Part shown: positions 34,117 to 46,490 of the stretch, piece by piece
Position numbering within the stretch: position 1 is the stretch's first letter
Layout of the letters: the number at the start of each line of letters is the position of its first letter
NCBI RefSeq assembly: GCF_047511655.1
Contig: NC_133401.1
Location: forward strand, 14,106,001 to 14,170,000
From: Castor canadensis
Lineage: Eukaryota; Chordata; Mammalia; Rodentia; Castoridae
Direction of reading: 5' to 3'
DNA length: 64,000 nt
Notes under the pieces: model-generated
The model's input: the letters and a program-made list of their open reading frames with translations, nothing else
The model's database searches: none
Told to the model about the DNA's origin: nothing
Position numbers and translations under genes: made by a program

Positions 34117-34640
34117 TTGAAAGAGTGTTACACTCAGAATTTTAAACAGGGGCTCAGATACTTGCAGGGTAATGCTCACTCCAGCATCATTCATAACAGG
34201 CACAGTGTGGAGACACCCAAGTGCCCCATGACACGTGAGTGGACAAACAAATGTGATCTGTGTCCAATATTAATCGGCCATAAAAATAAAGTTCTGATGC
34301 ATGCTATGACATGGATTAAAAATCGTGCTTAGTGAAATAAACCAAAGTGCAAAAAGTATTACCATTCATTCTATTATTCTATTTAAATAAAATATCCAGA
34401 AAAGACAAATCCATAGACAGGAAGTAGATTCCAGGAATCCACGCCTGGGGGAGGATCATGATGAGGTATTGCTAATGGCTACAGAGTTTTTGTTCAAGTG
34501 ATGAAATCTCTAGAAATAGTAGTGGTGGTTGAACAACATTTGAATGTAATTAATAGAATTGAACATTGAAAATGATTAAAATAGTGCATTTCACATTATA
34601 TATATTTTTAAACAATTTTAAAGACTTTAGGGAAGATGTA
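34117..34640 (+). mobile_element. Ancient L1 3' end (L1M type)
   Basis: Old mammalian L1 3' end (caccattcatt-like region, then gtagtggtggttgaacaaca and gaatgtaattaa). The equivalent region upstream of psi4 lies at 55070-56400, so it is part of the duplicated unit. Confidence 0.6.
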
Positions 34641-36129
34641 TAAAACATACCCACCCTAGTCAAATAGTCATCAAATCCCTTGTGAAAGATCCGAGGATAT
34701 AGTCTCCCCAACCAAGTGAAGATGCAGCCCAGGCTGCTTTCAAGTCCTTAATGGACTCAGAGTCACATGGCTGCTCCTGAGGCCACTCATCCCCAAGGTT
34801 CACAACTCCTGACTCTGGACATTTCCTATGCTCTCCCTAGACTTACCTTGCATTGGATGGAATCAGATACCTGGGAACACCTGAACAGGACCCAAGATGA
34901 CCAGCCCTGCAGCATAGAGGGCAGAACCTACCTGCACCCAGGGGTCAGGAAGCTCACACCATTTGGAGCCTGGTCACCATCCCTGCTGCAGCCCCTGACA
35001 CTGGCTGCAGGTCTCCTGATGGCCTCCAGGGAGCGACATCAGAACACACAAGCAACACTCAGCAAAGTAAATCCCTGAGACATGAACTTGGCTTTGACTC
35101 AGCAGGTGGAGATGCAGCCTGACTTCCATCCCTTGCTCCAACAGACTCTACCGGGTCCCTCCCACGTGTGTGCTCTGTCTTGCCCACTCATTCCTGGGCC
35201 TCTGAGGACACTGCTCTGCCAAGTGTCTCTATGCAGCCCTCTCCTTCTTGGCATCACTCATGGGAAAAACAGGGTGACCACAGGAAAGTCACCTAGGCAG
35301 AAGACAGGAGCCAACCAGAATAGTTATGAAGGACATGGCAGACCTGAATCACAGATCAGCCAACACAGGGATATAGAGGGTCTCCCTAACACCTTCCCTA
35401 AGATGACCAGGCCCGGGGCCAACGGACCTCCACCACCACAGTCCTTTCTTGACAGGACACACAGGTCACCTGTCCTTGTACACCCAGGACCTGAAGCTGC
35501 TTCTCACACAAGCACTCCTGGTTCTCTGTCCCTGGATCAGTGGCCAGGCTGGTGACACAGATAGAGGACAGGTCCCTCTCACCAGTCATCACTCACCTGG
35601 CTCCTTTCTAGCCCTAAGAGCCTCACCTGTCACCTTCCCACTGGGAGTAAATCCCACCCTCCCATATATGTGAGAACAGCGGGGAAGACCAGGTACCCAT
35701 TTAGGTTTTTATAATACAAAAGGAGAACATTCCCCAGGGCTTGGGAACCCACAGGACCCCCTGTGTGGCACTGAGAGCCTAAAGGCCAAGACAAAGCAGA
35801 GTTTGGTACTGAGGTGAGCTGGTCATCCTCTCAGCAAATAGGGGAACCCATCACACTTGCTTCCACAGTGTGGTTTGGGGGATTGAAAAACTAACCAAAA
35901 GGGGAAGAGGGACTGTAGCAAAACCGAGAGGGGAGGGGATGGAGAGGCTTCCTGAATACACACCCCACCCTCAGCCCATTTGACCCTGGGATGAGCTTCT
36001 ACCTAAGAACCAGTTCATCTCAGAGGAAGGAAAGACAACAGAGCTGACTCCTGAGCAGGCCTGTTTGGATAAAGTTCCAGGGCTGAAGTTCTGCTTCACA
36101 GAGAGAGGATAGAGCAGGTGGCAGACACC
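34640..36129 (+). repeat. 5' flank of psi3, duplicated before psi4
   Basis: Colinear with about 56400-57825: gactttagggaagatgt, ccaccaccacagtc, tctgtccctggatcagtg and the 5' UTR gagagaggatagagcagg. It should hold the promoter of both genes. No TATA box stands out; the role is inferred from position. Confidence 0.75.
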
Positions 36130-36192
36130 ATGGAGACCCCCTCAGTCCCTCTGAACAGAAGACACCTTCCCTGGCAGGGGCTCTGCTCACAG
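36130..36192 (+). pseudogene. psi3 exon 1: leader, one base short
   Basis: ATG in accATGGAG, METPSVPLNRRHLPWQGL. The exon has 63 bases, not 64: ggggctctgctcacag against ggggctcctgctcacag in unit 4. The lost C changes the phase into exon 2, where a stop follows. Could be a sequencing error. Confidence 0.8.
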
Positions 36193-36864
36193 GTGAGGAG
36201 ATGATTTCCTGGGAGTGGGCAGGAGGGGCAGTAGGGTATACAAGGCTTCTGTTTGGAGCCTTAAGTGAGAGGACATATAGAGGAACAGAGGCTCAACCAC
36301 ATGAAACTGTCAGCAAGCTGGAGTTGGTAAGGGGGGAGAAAAGGTATTATTCTCCTTTCTAAGTTAATTATTGAAGACCTCCATAATTTGAAATTTGATG
36401 TTAACAATTATGTCAAGGCAACTCTCCAAACAAAAACATGTCCTTAGCCATCAGTCTCAGAAATTGGCAAATAAACCGTGGATATGCAAGACTCCAGGAA
36501 CATGGCTCATTCAGCCACAGGAACCTGAGCCTGCTCCAGGCACTGGGTTACAACAAAGATCAGAGCAGGTCTTGTCCTCACACAGCTCTCCTTCTAGTGG
36601 CAGGAGCACAGCACAGCAAGGACATCCAGAAGGTGAGGTCAGGGAGTGACAAGAGCCACAGGGACAGAGCAGGGAGAGGTGAGAAAGTGAAGGTCGAGGG
36701 TCTCCAAAAGAGGGGGTCAGGCAAGGCATCTCTCCAGGGTGCCCTGAGTGTGAGCAGGGACGTGAGGGCATTGAGGGGTGAGCCGTGCAGACACCTGGGA
36801 AGAGTTCAGGGGCAGTGAAAGAATGGAGGTCATGCTGCTGACCTCCCTTTAGGAGACCTGAGTG

Positions 36865-36870
<6 letters not shown>

Positions 36871-36904
<34 letters not shown>
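36871..36904 (+). repeat. (CA)n microsatellite, then (GACA)n
   Basis: Follows gcgcgcg and leads into gacagacagaca; counterpart of 4797-4831. Confidence 0.9.
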
Positions 36905-36908
<4 letters not shown>

Positions 36909-37019
36909 CAGACAGACAGACACATACACTGAAGCTTGAAGACACTTGCCCAGGGCCCAAAGCTTCACTTACCCTCTCTACAAAGGTCCCGATATTGACG
37001 GGTTTCTCTCTCCTCCCAG

Positions 37020-37378
37020 CCTCCCTTTTGGCCTTCTGGGGCCTGTGCACCGCCGCCCAACTCACCATTGAATCAGTGCCATTCAATGCCGTTGAGGGGA
37101 AGGATGTCCTTCTACTTGTCCACAACACTCGAGAGAATCTTCTAGTCTATCGCTGGTTCAAAGGGGAAAGGGCAGTTGAAAGCTTTGGAATTGCAACCTA
37201 TGCAATGACCACTCAGGTAAACACGCCAGGGCCAGCACACAGTGGCCAAGAGACAGTGTACCCCAATGGATCCCTGCTCTTCCAGACGTCACTCAAAATG
37301 ACTCGGGATTTTACACCCTACAAACCATGAACTCAGATCTTGGGAGTGAAGAAGCATCCGGACAGCTCCATGTGTACT
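37020..37378 (+). pseudogene. psi3 N (IgV-like) exon, one-base deletion
   Basis: Acceptor tcccag|cctccc. In the normal phase it reads FWGLCTAAQLTIESVPFNAV, then VYRWFKGERA and [10 protein letters not shown] base is missing after FQ (cagacgtca against cagaaagtca in unit 1), so the last strand is out of frame and TGA follows at 37328-37330. The donor is a regular gtact|gtgagt, unlike units 1 and 2. This is the best N domain of the four: about 85% of it is open. Confidence 0.85.
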
Positions 37379-38689
37379 GTGAGTGATTCCCTGTGACCTC
37401 TGGGTGCTGGTGGGGTTAATGCCACTTCACTCAGGGCAGTCATGCCCAACTGTCCCTTCCTTCTGCTCTGCGTTGTGTCCCTACATTGGGGTTTGAGCAT
37501 TGAGTGCAGGATACACATGCAGTGGAGACAAACTTCAAAAGATGGGAATCTTTCACCTGAATCCTGCTGATGGGTAGCTCAGTCTCTGCCTAACCCCCAA
37601 GACCCCACCATGAACCTGGCCCTGAGAAGGCCCCTGTAGAACCAGGTCAGGGCCTTGCTGAGGGCCCCGTGGGATCCTCAGAGCAGCTCAGCCCCAGAAA
37701 GTGTCTGTCCCAGGCTTCGGACTCCAGGCGATCCTGGTGAGCTTGTGGCCAGTGATGGGTTTTGGTCTCTTGACCAGGACTGACTGGGAACCACAGTTGT
37801 CAGGCTGTCCAGATCTCATAGCTCCCAGAACTGGTCATCAGCAGGGAACAGAACCAAGAGCCACATCTGAGCCAGGGCAGAGCCCCATCTTTACCTGAGA
37901 CTCGGTGTGGGCAGCAGAGATGGACAAATTCCCAAGGCCATTAGCCATCTGTCCTGGGGGACTTAAGAGACTCCACAGGGAGGTCAGCATCTCCAGTGGG
38001 AAGAAGAAGAAGAAGAGACCTCATCCACTGGAGTTCAGGCTGAGGGACACCTCCTGGGGACACAGTACAGTAGATGCTGTTGTTTTCAGCAGCTCTCCAT
38101 ACCAAGTTCAGGTCAGGTGATTGTGAATGTTTTAAGGTGTTTCATAGACAACGTGGCAAGCAAATATCATTAACTGGTTATACTATTTTATTAAAGGGAA
38201 ACAGAGGCACACAGAATCCAGTTACCAAATTAGGTGACAGACCATGAGTGGCAGACCAGAGACTGGCTGTCTGCAGCCACAGTCCTGTCTACTCCTCCAC
38301 CCTTATTAGGCATCTGTAGAGCCCAATACCAGTGGCCGGTTCAGTTCCTTTCCTCTTGGCCTGGGCGGCTTGGAGGGAGAGCTTGGTCTGGGAAGGGAGG
38401 GCAATTAGGGAGCCCATCAGCTTTTACTCTAGGACTGAATCACCTGCCTCAGCTCTCAGACACAGTATGGAGAGTGTCCAGTCTTCTCTACCAGCCACCC
38501 CCACACACACTCCCTTGCTAAACTTGAAATCTGGTGTACTGGCTATCACACTGTCACTCCTCCTGGAGAATAAAGGAAAGGACTTTGCTGTCTCACTCCT
38601 TACCTCACCCCGCAGCCAACGCAGGGCCCAATGTGTAGCCAACTTGCAATAGTTTTGTGATGCAGGAGGGAAGGAATGAACAACGAGTG

Positions 38690-38790
38690 AATGAATGGAT
38701 GGATAAATGGATGAATGGATGGATGGATAGATGGATGTGAGGGTGGTGGATGGATGAATGGATGGTGGATGGATAGATGAGTGGATGGGC
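38690..38790 (+). repeat. (GGAT)n microsatellite
   Basis: Imperfect ggatgaatgg/ggatggat units. Unit 4 has a short form at 60930-60966, so the repeat expanded in unit 3. Confidence 0.85.
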
Positions 38791-38950
38791 TAGAACCTCT
38801 TCAGAAACTGGAACCTTCATGCAGAGTTCTAGGAGGTTCTGCCCACACCTGCTCTCTGGGTGATGAGACCCTTGTCTCCTGATGACCCTGGGGCTGCTGG
38901 GCTGGGGGAACGTTTTAAGGCTGCTATGATGTTCTTGGTCCCTGGGTTCT

Positions 38951-39136
38951 TTTTTTTTTTGAAGTACTGGGGCTTGAACTCAGGGCCTTCACCTTGAGTC
39001 ATTCTGCCAGCCCTTTTTTTTGTGATGGGTATTTTTGAGATAGGGTCTTGCAAACTATTTGCCTGGCTGGCTTTGAACTGTGATCCTCCTGATCCCTGCC
39101 TCCTGTGTTATAGACATGAGCCACCAGCACCTGGCT
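38951..39136 (-). mobile_element. Composite SINE
   Basis: Both halves are present; cc(c)ctggg(g/t)tct on each side may be its target-site duplication. Confidence 0.8.
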
Positions 39137-39139
39137 CCC

Positions 39140-39790
39140 CTGGGGTCTTTGAAGTCACTGCAACCCCCATGGTTCCCTGCTCCTTCCTTGCCCTCTCTTC
39201 TCACTCTAAGTGGAACTGCCCCTTTCCTGCCCAGTTACTGCTTCCTTACCTTCACCCAGACTATGCCCACCCTCACAGACAACAGTAAAGGGCACAGAAA
39301 TTAGTCAAAGCAGCTGCCTATATGAAGGCGACTGACATAAAAAGCCAATGTCCCCCACTGTGTAGTAGCCTCCACTGTGTCCCCATCCAGAACTCTTTCC
39401 TTCCATGATGGTGACACGTGGAACAGGCTATGAGCCAGGGATGGACAGATTCTCTGTCTATTCTCTACACTGATTCAACCAGGGAGTAAGAGGCAGAAGA
39501 AGGACAGGGTTTCAGGCCCCCAAACTCCAGGCTCCTCCACCCATTTCACTCCTTACTCCATCCTGGTCCCAGTGTGGGGCTGTCACTCCTCCAGTGGTCC
39601 CTGGGAGTTTCCCCAAAGGGGAGCTAGCTCCACTGGTGCTGTCTGATGGGGTACTGCATATTTCACACCCACCGGTTTCCCCATGATGACACTATTGTCA
39701 CAAGGTGAGTCCTTCAACATGGTCAGATGCACCAGTCAGACTCTGACCCATTTGGAAGAATTTGATAAAATTCTAGCTGTGATTCCTGTG
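39140..39790 (+). repeat. Intronic module, copy in psi3
   Basis: Corresponds to 6060-6775 and 62990-63770. No coding exon seen. Confidence 0.75.
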
Positions 39791-39811
39791 ATCAAAAGAA
39801 AAGAAAGAAAC

Positions 39812-40141
39812 CAGACTGGATGGAGTGGCTTATGCCTGTAATCCCAGCTACTTGAAGAGGTAGAGACCAGGAAGACTGCTGTTTTAGGGTAGCCCAGACT
39901 CAAAGTCAGCAAAACTCCATCTCAATCCATATGCCAATCATGGTGGTGCACACCTGTCATCTCAGCTATGGGGAAGACTTTGGGTAAAAGAATCATGGTC
40001 TGAGGCCAGCCCCAGGCAAAAATGTGACACCCTACCTGAAAAATAACTAAAGCAAGAACGGGCTGGTGGAGTGGCTCAAACAGTAGAGTGCCTGCCTAGC
40101 AAGCGCAAGGACTGAGTTCAAACCCCAGTACCGGGTGGGAC
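39812..40141 (+). mobile_element. Composite SINE with duplicated left part
   Basis: Two B1-like parts (cttatgcctgtaatcccagc; gtggtgcacacctgtcatct) precede one tRNA-like part (gtagagtgcctgcctagcaa). The same arrangement recurs at 41699-42022. Confidence 0.75.
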
Positions 40142-40719
40142 AGTGGGGGTGGGGAAGAAAGCATTTCCCACACTGTGCTGGTCTTCTTCCTACTTCACAG
40201 TAATTGGGGACCTAGACTTCTAAGTTTATTCACATGGCACAGAACACTTCTCCAAATTTAGTATTTGGTATTGTTCCTCTTTTTATATAGAGACACCTAA
40301 ACTTCCTCTCTGACCAGTTCTGTCTACCCACAGGACCCACAAGTCTTCATATTGAGGATCTCAACTGATGTTAGCGTCTGCCTTTAATCTTAATGTGACC
40401 CTGCAGGCCTCAGAGCTTGGCCTAAGGCCTTATGGTGCTCTCTAGAGAAATACTCCTTTCAGAATTGGTCTTAGATCATGGGAATCACTAAAAAATGTTC
40501 CCATATAGAAAAAATTTAACTTCTAAAACTTTTATCCTAGATCACATTCCCTGAGCACTCGGGTCCTCAAGCATCTGCTATAAGACACACTCCTGCCTGG
40601 TTCTTTAAGGACTCAGGTTCCCTGGGAGGTGAGAGGGGACACGCTGATGAAAAGACAAGAGGTCTCCACAGGGATCACAGGTACCACACAGGACCACCTT
40701 CTCTCTAATATCTGCATAG

Positions 40720-40995
40720 CAGAGTTATCCAAACCCTTTGTCATAAGCACCAACTCCAGCCCCGTGGAGGGCGAGGTCTCTGTAGCACTAACGTGTGAGC
40801 CTGAGACTCAGCACACAACCTACCGGTGGATAAATGGTCACAGCCTTCTAGCTGGAAACAAGCTGGTGATGTCAAAGAACAGCAGGATTTTCACTTTATT
40901 AAGTGTCACAAGGAATAACATGGGGCACTACGAATATAGAACCTAGAACCCAGTGAGTGCTGGTCACAGTGATCCAATCACCCTAAATTTTCTCT
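40720..40995 (+). pseudogene. psi3 A exon (IgC2), nonsense codon
   Basis: Acceptor gcatag|cagagt, donor ctct|gtgagt, 276 bases, three fewer than psi1 because one of the paired Trp is lost (TYRWING). Reads ELSKPFVISTNSSPVEGEV. Near its end the Ig Cys is Tyr (YEYRT) and the next Trp codon is TAG (acctag). The Ig fold is disabled. Confidence 0.85.
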
Positions 40996-41280
40996 GTGAG
41001 TAACTTCTATCTTCCTTGGCCCTGGCTGCCAGCCCCAATACACAGGACCAGAGCTCAGTCCATTCAGTTCCTCTCAGGTCCAAGTACACCGTCTTTCACA
41101 CTTGGGCACCCAGGCTGGCCATGTGGTCCTGCCCCAGGCACATCCAGGCAGCCCAGCCTTGAGCCAAGGATGGGAGGAGGACTGTTCCTGTCTGGAGAGG
41201 CTGGGGGCCACGACCTGTGATAGAGAAAAGGGGGAGGTCTCAGAGTTAGCTCAGTGGAAGGTAGTGTGTAAGGGATTTGT

Positions 41281-41362
41281 GTGTGTGTGTGGTGCTATGG
41301 ATGGAAACCAGAACTTTGTGCATGACAAGCAAGTGCTCTACCACTGGGATATACTCCCAGCC
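41281..41362 (-). mobile_element. ID-like SINE
   Basis: ggtgctatggatggaaacca and caagtgctctaccactgg, preceded by a short (GT)n. Confidence 0.7.
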
Positions 41363-41464
41363 AAGTTTGTGACATGGCTCAGAGGAATATTATGGCCTTA
41401 TCATACAAGGAGCTTCTCCTTCCCTCTTAAGACATCACATGTGGCTTTTTTCTGTTTGCACCAG

Positions 41465-41692
41465 ACAGCCTTGAGGACCCCCCCAACTCCTGCCTTGGAC
41501 CCATCAGGGAAAAATCTCAGAATTCCTCTATCCTTTCCCCATGGTATTCTTGGCTTATCAAGGGCAGTCCCAGCCATCCACAAAGAGCTCTTAGTCCCCA
41601 ACATAACTACAAGTAACACTGGACTCTACACCTGTCCCATCCGTGACTCTGCCACAAACCACAGTAGGACCACAGTTAAGAATATTACAATC
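41465..41692 (+). pseudogene. psi3 B exon, 3' end disrupted by SINE
   Basis: Acceptor gcaccag|acagcc is intact (lost in psi1). KELLVPNITTSNTGLYTC and NHSRTTVKNI match B domains. The first Ig Cys and nearby residues are deleted or changed (RIPLSFPHGI). A composite SINE begins at about 41699, just where the donor should be. Confidence 0.8.
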
Positions 41693-41698
41693 CTATCT

Positions 41699-42022
41699 GG
41701 GAGCAGTAGTTCATGCCTGTAATTCTAGCTATGTGGGAGGCAGAGATCAGGAGAATGGCACTTTCAGGCCAGCTTGGGCAAAAAGATCACAGGATCCCAT
41801 CTTAATCAATAAAAGCTGGGTACAATGACAAGCACCTGTCATCCCAGTTACACAGGAAGCATAAACAAGAGGATCAAGGTCTGGGCGAGTTTGAACATAA
41901 ATGCTAGACCCTATTCAGAAAATACCTAAAACAAAAAGGGCTGGAGGGATGGCTCAAGTGGTAGAGTGCCTGCCTTGTAAGCACAAGGTCCTCAGTTCAA
42001 ACCCCAGCACCATAAATACATG
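41699..42022 (+). mobile_element. Composite SINE at the psi3 B-exon donor
   Basis: gttcatgcctgtaattctag and ggctcaagtggtagagtgcc mark its halves. It separates the exon from its intron. Confidence 0.8.
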
Positions 42023-43700
42023 ACACTCCTTAGTAAGTGGCTCCCTGGGGTGGAGTCCTTAGTTTTGTGCAAAGAGCAGGAAGAATTTCATTTCTAGCCC
42101 CTGTCCACAGTCACTAGCAAATCCCAGGCCTCCCCTGATCCTCCAGCTCCATCCCCAAGGGCTTCACAGAGTAGGGGAAGGAAGTGACAAGTAGGTTTTT
42201 TCTATCATTAACTTGTCATATTTGTTGCTGCTTTGTTTTCTTTTATATCCCCCATGGAACACACAGGCTTTGACAAACACTTCCCCTCTTGTCTCTCAAA
42301 TCAGAGGAGGAAACCCCTCCTCTAGGGACAGATGGGTATAAACAGCTCAGAACCCTGCTCCCAGCTCATGCAGTGATTGGTTCTGCTCTGACTCCATGCG
42401 CGGTAGGACAGGATGATGGAGAAGGTATCTAGGAGATCCGTCCTGAACCAGATAAATTATGTCACTTATGGACGCCTGGATGGATCTCCCCAAGTCAGGT
42501 GCAGGGAAATGTGAAAAGCAAGCCTTGGGGCCAACACCTCTGAGCTGTGTCTTGGCTCTGAAGCTGTGTAAGGCCGTGGACACCTGCACATGTGAGCCAC
42601 CTGGAGAACTCTGAGGGACACTCGCTTGGATAACAGGGAGCTTCACTGTGGAGTCCCTGCGTGGGAGGGAAGGGCAAGGCTAAACTCAGTATTTGAGCAA
42701 AGCTGGGACACCAGGTTTGGTCAGCACTGTGACCACCTCTCTCTAGAGATTTCAATCGGCCTAATCAGGAATTCCATTTCCCTTTAACCGACAAATTACC
42801 GACTCTTCAGGTCTTAAGGTCATAATCACTGCGATGATTCTTCCTCATTCCCTAATGATTACTTAACTAAAAGCACATACCTTCACTACTTCGAGTCACT
42901 GGACCTTGGCCCCAGACGGATAGAACTGATAATCCCTTCTTTCCAAGTTACACAGAGCATATGCCAGAACTGAGGACCCAATATTTTTAAGCTCACTGAT
43001 AGGGTTTGAATGTGTTGGAAACGAAACCCCCAAAGCAACAGTGATCTGAGGTGGGCCCAATGGAAGGCGAGTAGGTCCTGAGTACTCTGTCCTCATAAAT
43101 GGAGCCATGCTGCTGTCCCAAGAGTGGGTCAGGTTATGCAGCATAGGTTCTTCATGAAAGGATGGGTTACACCCCTTCCTTCCTCTCTGTCACACACTCA
43201 CATCCTGTGATGCTTCTGCCATGCTGTGCTGCAGCAGTAGGGCCCTCACCTGACAGGGCCCCTGGATTTCAGACTTCTCAGGATCCAAATTGCGAGCAAT
43301 AAATCTGTTTTTAATAAATTATCCAGTCTCAACTATTTTGTTATAGCAGCACAAAATGCAGTAGAACCATGAGAATTTTGGGAAAAACCTCCCAAGAGTC
43401 CCTGATGCGGAGGATGCTGAAAAAATGGGGTAAGAAGAGGATTCTGGTGTGTATGTTACAGAGATGTCCAGGGGAGCAGTCGGGGTCACCCTGAGTTATC
43501 CATGTTCAGAGCGAGGTGCAGCCCTCTCCTTGCAGCTGTCATCTGAACAAAGACATACAACCGCCTCAAGTGTCAGAGTCATTCTCTAGCCACCTTACAC
43601 AGCTCACTGTGGACCTCAAGAGCTGCCTGAGGTCTCTGAGGAAGGAGTGTGGTCCAGGTCTCAGACCACACTTAGTCATTTCTCTCCTGCTAGTCCACAG

Positions 43701-43974
43701 AGCCAGTGACATGGCCCTCCATTCAAGCCACCAACACCACAGTCACAGAACAGGAATCTGTGGTCCTGACCTGCCTCTCAGCCGACACTGGAATCTCCAT
43801 TCGGTGGATCTTCAATAACCAGAGTCTGTGGCTCATGGAGAGGATGAATCCATCTCAGGACAACAGAAGCCTCAGCATAGACCCCGTCAGGAGGGAGGAT
43901 GCCAGAGAGTGTCAGTGTGAGGTCTCCAACCCAGCCAGTTCCAGCAAGTGGCCCCCTCAGGCTGGCCATGATCT
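43701..43974 (+). CDS. psi3 A2 exon (IgC2), open
   Basis: Acceptor gtccacag|agccag, donor gatct|gtaagt. Open all through: PVTWPSIQATNTTVTEQE, LTCLSADTGISIRWIFNNQ, then CQCEVSNPASSS. Both Ig cysteines are kept. At 274 bases it is two shorter than the usual 276, so splicing to TM is out of phase as read. It is similar to the CEACAM1 A2 domain. Confidence 0.75.
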
Positions 43975-44877
43975 GTAAGTGCCCCTCAGCCCCTCCCACC
44001 CCTTCCCTCTTCTATTTCATTGTCAGGGGTAGAAAATTATATAAACATGAGGATGGGGAGATCCTCAGGCCTGTAGAACACATGGTTAAGAAAGCAGAAA
44101 TTAGATAACCTCGTCAGTATCTTGGTTTTGATCTGTACCAGATCAACCTCTTGATCCTCAGTTTTCTCATCTGTGAAATTAAAACACAAAGCCTGGATCT
44201 TAAAGTTGTTCGGAGAGACATTTATTAGATTAAGGCTTCAAAGTCCTCATCATAGGGCCTGCAGGGTCACGGCTCAGGCAATGCGATCGCTGGTAACACT
44301 TCCATGAACTTGGTGTTAGCTGGTGAGTCAGGCAGACCTGGGTGAGCATGTTACTGTATCACTGACCAGTGCTGTGACCTTTGTTGGTATGTAAGCACAT
44401 AGTGTCAGATCTTAAATCTGCACAATGGAGTGACATCTGTTGCTCCTCAAGTGGACAGAAGGATGAGATGAGATGTAAGGAAAGTGACTTCTGCCATTCT
44501 GACACATGGAGGGCTCCTGAGGGCAGGCAGTCACCAGCATCATCACTAATGAGCCTGTGTTGACTGACTAGTACCTGTCCTCCAGGACTGTTGTAGGAAG
44601 GAGAAGAGAAACAAAGGAAGAGTCACTAACAGGAACGTGACAGATATGAGACAGGCTGCATGTGGGGAATGTGAGTTAGATGAAGTCCAGGTTTCTAGAG
44701 AGAAAGCGAAGCAACCGCCAACAGAAACAGACTCAAAGGACATGGAGATGACAACATAACAAATCACACTGAGACCTCGATTATGTTTTCTTCAACTTTG
44801 ACCTTTCGCCTCCCTGCGAGGCCCCTCATGGTTCCCCTGGAACACAGTTTTTCCCTTTTCTCTTCTCCTTTCAGCAG

Positions 44878-44996
44878 GAGGAAATAGCTCAGGCCTTTCT
44901 CCAGGGACCATCGCAGGCATCGTGAGGGGGGGTCCTGGTCGGGGTGGCTCTGGTGGCTGCCCTGGTCTGTTTCCTGTTCCTCACAAGGGCTGACAG
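44878..44996 (+). pseudogene. psi3 transmembrane exon, one extra G
   Basis: 119 bases, one more than unit 1, because a run of seven Gs (44924-44932 region) replaces six. Before it: GNSSGLSPGTIAGIV; after the shift back: VLVGVALVAALVCFLFL. The shifted frame meets TGA at the exon end. A homopolymer error would restore it. Confidence 0.75.
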
Positions 44997-45799
44997 GTAC
45001 TAAAGCTTCTTCCCACCTGACTCCACCCCAAGATGACCAGGCAGGAGGTTCTGGGACAGGCTCCCCCAGCCTCGCATGGATGCTTCCCCTTGTTCTGCCA
45101 GCTCCTCCCTCACCAGCTGCTGATCCCGGGCTGCTTCCTCAACTGCTTCCTCCTCTGTAAATGGCACACCTAGGGGCCCAGCCCAGACTCTGTCCTAGTC
45201 CCTCACACAGCAAGCCTGCAGTGCTACTTGGGAAGTCAGTGCTCAGCAAATACCCCTCCCCTATGTATTTCACCCACCTTCCAGGGAGGGGTCACAGCCC
45301 AGGATCTGAGGGGTGGCTCTGGCCAGGGAGAGTCACACAGGGAGAGTGGAGGAGCCTGGACAGACTGGGTAGGGTCAGCACCCCCACGGCTGCTGTGCTG
45401 CCCACAGCCCTGGATAGGTAAGATGGGAGTGCCAGGGCCCAGCCAGGACAGTGGGTTCTGAATGTCCTCTCTCCTGCCCAGGGGATCAAAAAGTAAGGAC
45501 AAGGCCACTGTCACATGCCATCACCTTCTGATCTGAGCAGAGTGTCTGGCCATCGCAGGGTCACCGAATTCAGGGAGAATCAAGATGCATGCTGGCCCCC
45601 AGGGTCCTGTCTACTTGGTTGGCCCTGCTTTTCCTCTTAGGGGCTGGAAACTTCCACTCAGCCACACCCTGGGGTGGATTCCTTTCCTGGGTCCTCAGTC
45701 CCTTGCATGGCTTCCTGTGTCAGTGTTCTACTGCAGCTATATCTGCCTGAAGGACCTTCCTCTCTGGCCCCCAGCACTGGATTCTTTTCATTGATAGTG

Positions 45800-45876
45800 G
45801 TTGTGGTATTGGGGTTTGAACTCAGAGCCTCATGCTTGCCAGGCAGGCACTCTACCACTTGAGTCACAGCCCAAGG
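45800..45876 (-). mobile_element. ID-like SINE
   Basis: ggtattggggtttgaactca and ccaggcaggcactctaccac. Confidence 0.75.
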
Positions 45877-46067
45877 CAAGTAAGTGGATTGCTAAGACTT
45901 TTCCTCAGTTCCCCTTTTCTGGCTCCCTGTCCTCCTTATCACAGAACTGATGGAGAAGAGCGTCTCCACATCTCTCCTTAGAAATGCTGTCCCTTCCTTG
46001 TTCTCTGTCTTCCCCCAATGCTGTGATGTCTCCTTGCATGCTCATGAATAAACCTGATCTTTCCTAG

Positions 46068-46120
46068 GGCCAGCATCCTCCATACCCTCAGAGGCCACCA
46101 GCCCTCAGCGTCCACCCTCA
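46068..46120 (+). CDS. psi3 cytoplasmic exon 1 (53 bp)
   Basis: ttcctag|ggcc to cctca|gtgagt, open: ASILHTLRGHQPSASTL. Same length as in psi1 and the family. Confidence 0.75.
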
Positions 46121-46459
46121 GTGAGTACACCTCGATCCCAGGAGTGGCTGAAGTCCCAGGCCTGCCCCACACTGTCCACCTGTGCAGTCACCTTCCTGGG
46201 GTCTCATCCCTTTCCTTGGAGCTTCAAGAAAGTATCTGAGAAAAAAACTCAGCATAGGAGGCCCTAACTTCCAGGTTAATCCAGACCTTTGGGATCCAGG
46301 TCATGATTATCACTCAGCCTCACTCACTCACTTGGCCTCTGACATGACTGGGAGACTCTCTCTGGGAGGCTCTGAGAGCTAAGGACTCCCAGGCCACCCT
46401 AACAGAAGGTACCCAGCCCTGCATACATCTTCCTGCTAACTCCTGTCTTTGCCCCCAAG

Positions 46460-46490
46460 ATGTGGACCCTTCAACAGCTCTGCCTCCCTG
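46460..46490 (+). pseudogene. psi3 cytoplasmic exon 2, one base short
   Basis: 31 bases instead of 32 (cccaag|atgtggac against ccctag|gtcgaggac). The shift throws the following ITAM exon out of frame unless another acceptor is used. Confidence 0.65.

Noticed and set aside
35082-35555. 157-codon open frame upstream of psi3
   Set aside because: It is not conserved as an open frame in the duplicate near 56.6-57.1 kb and has no recognisable domain.
36511-37128. 205-codon open frame on the minus strand
   Set aside because: It is antisense to the psi3 intron and N exon and contains the translated (CA)n repeat; a shadow frame.
38690-38790. CRISPR-like repeats
   Set aside because: The units are 4-base GGAT microsatellite repeats without spacers; the DNA is mammalian.
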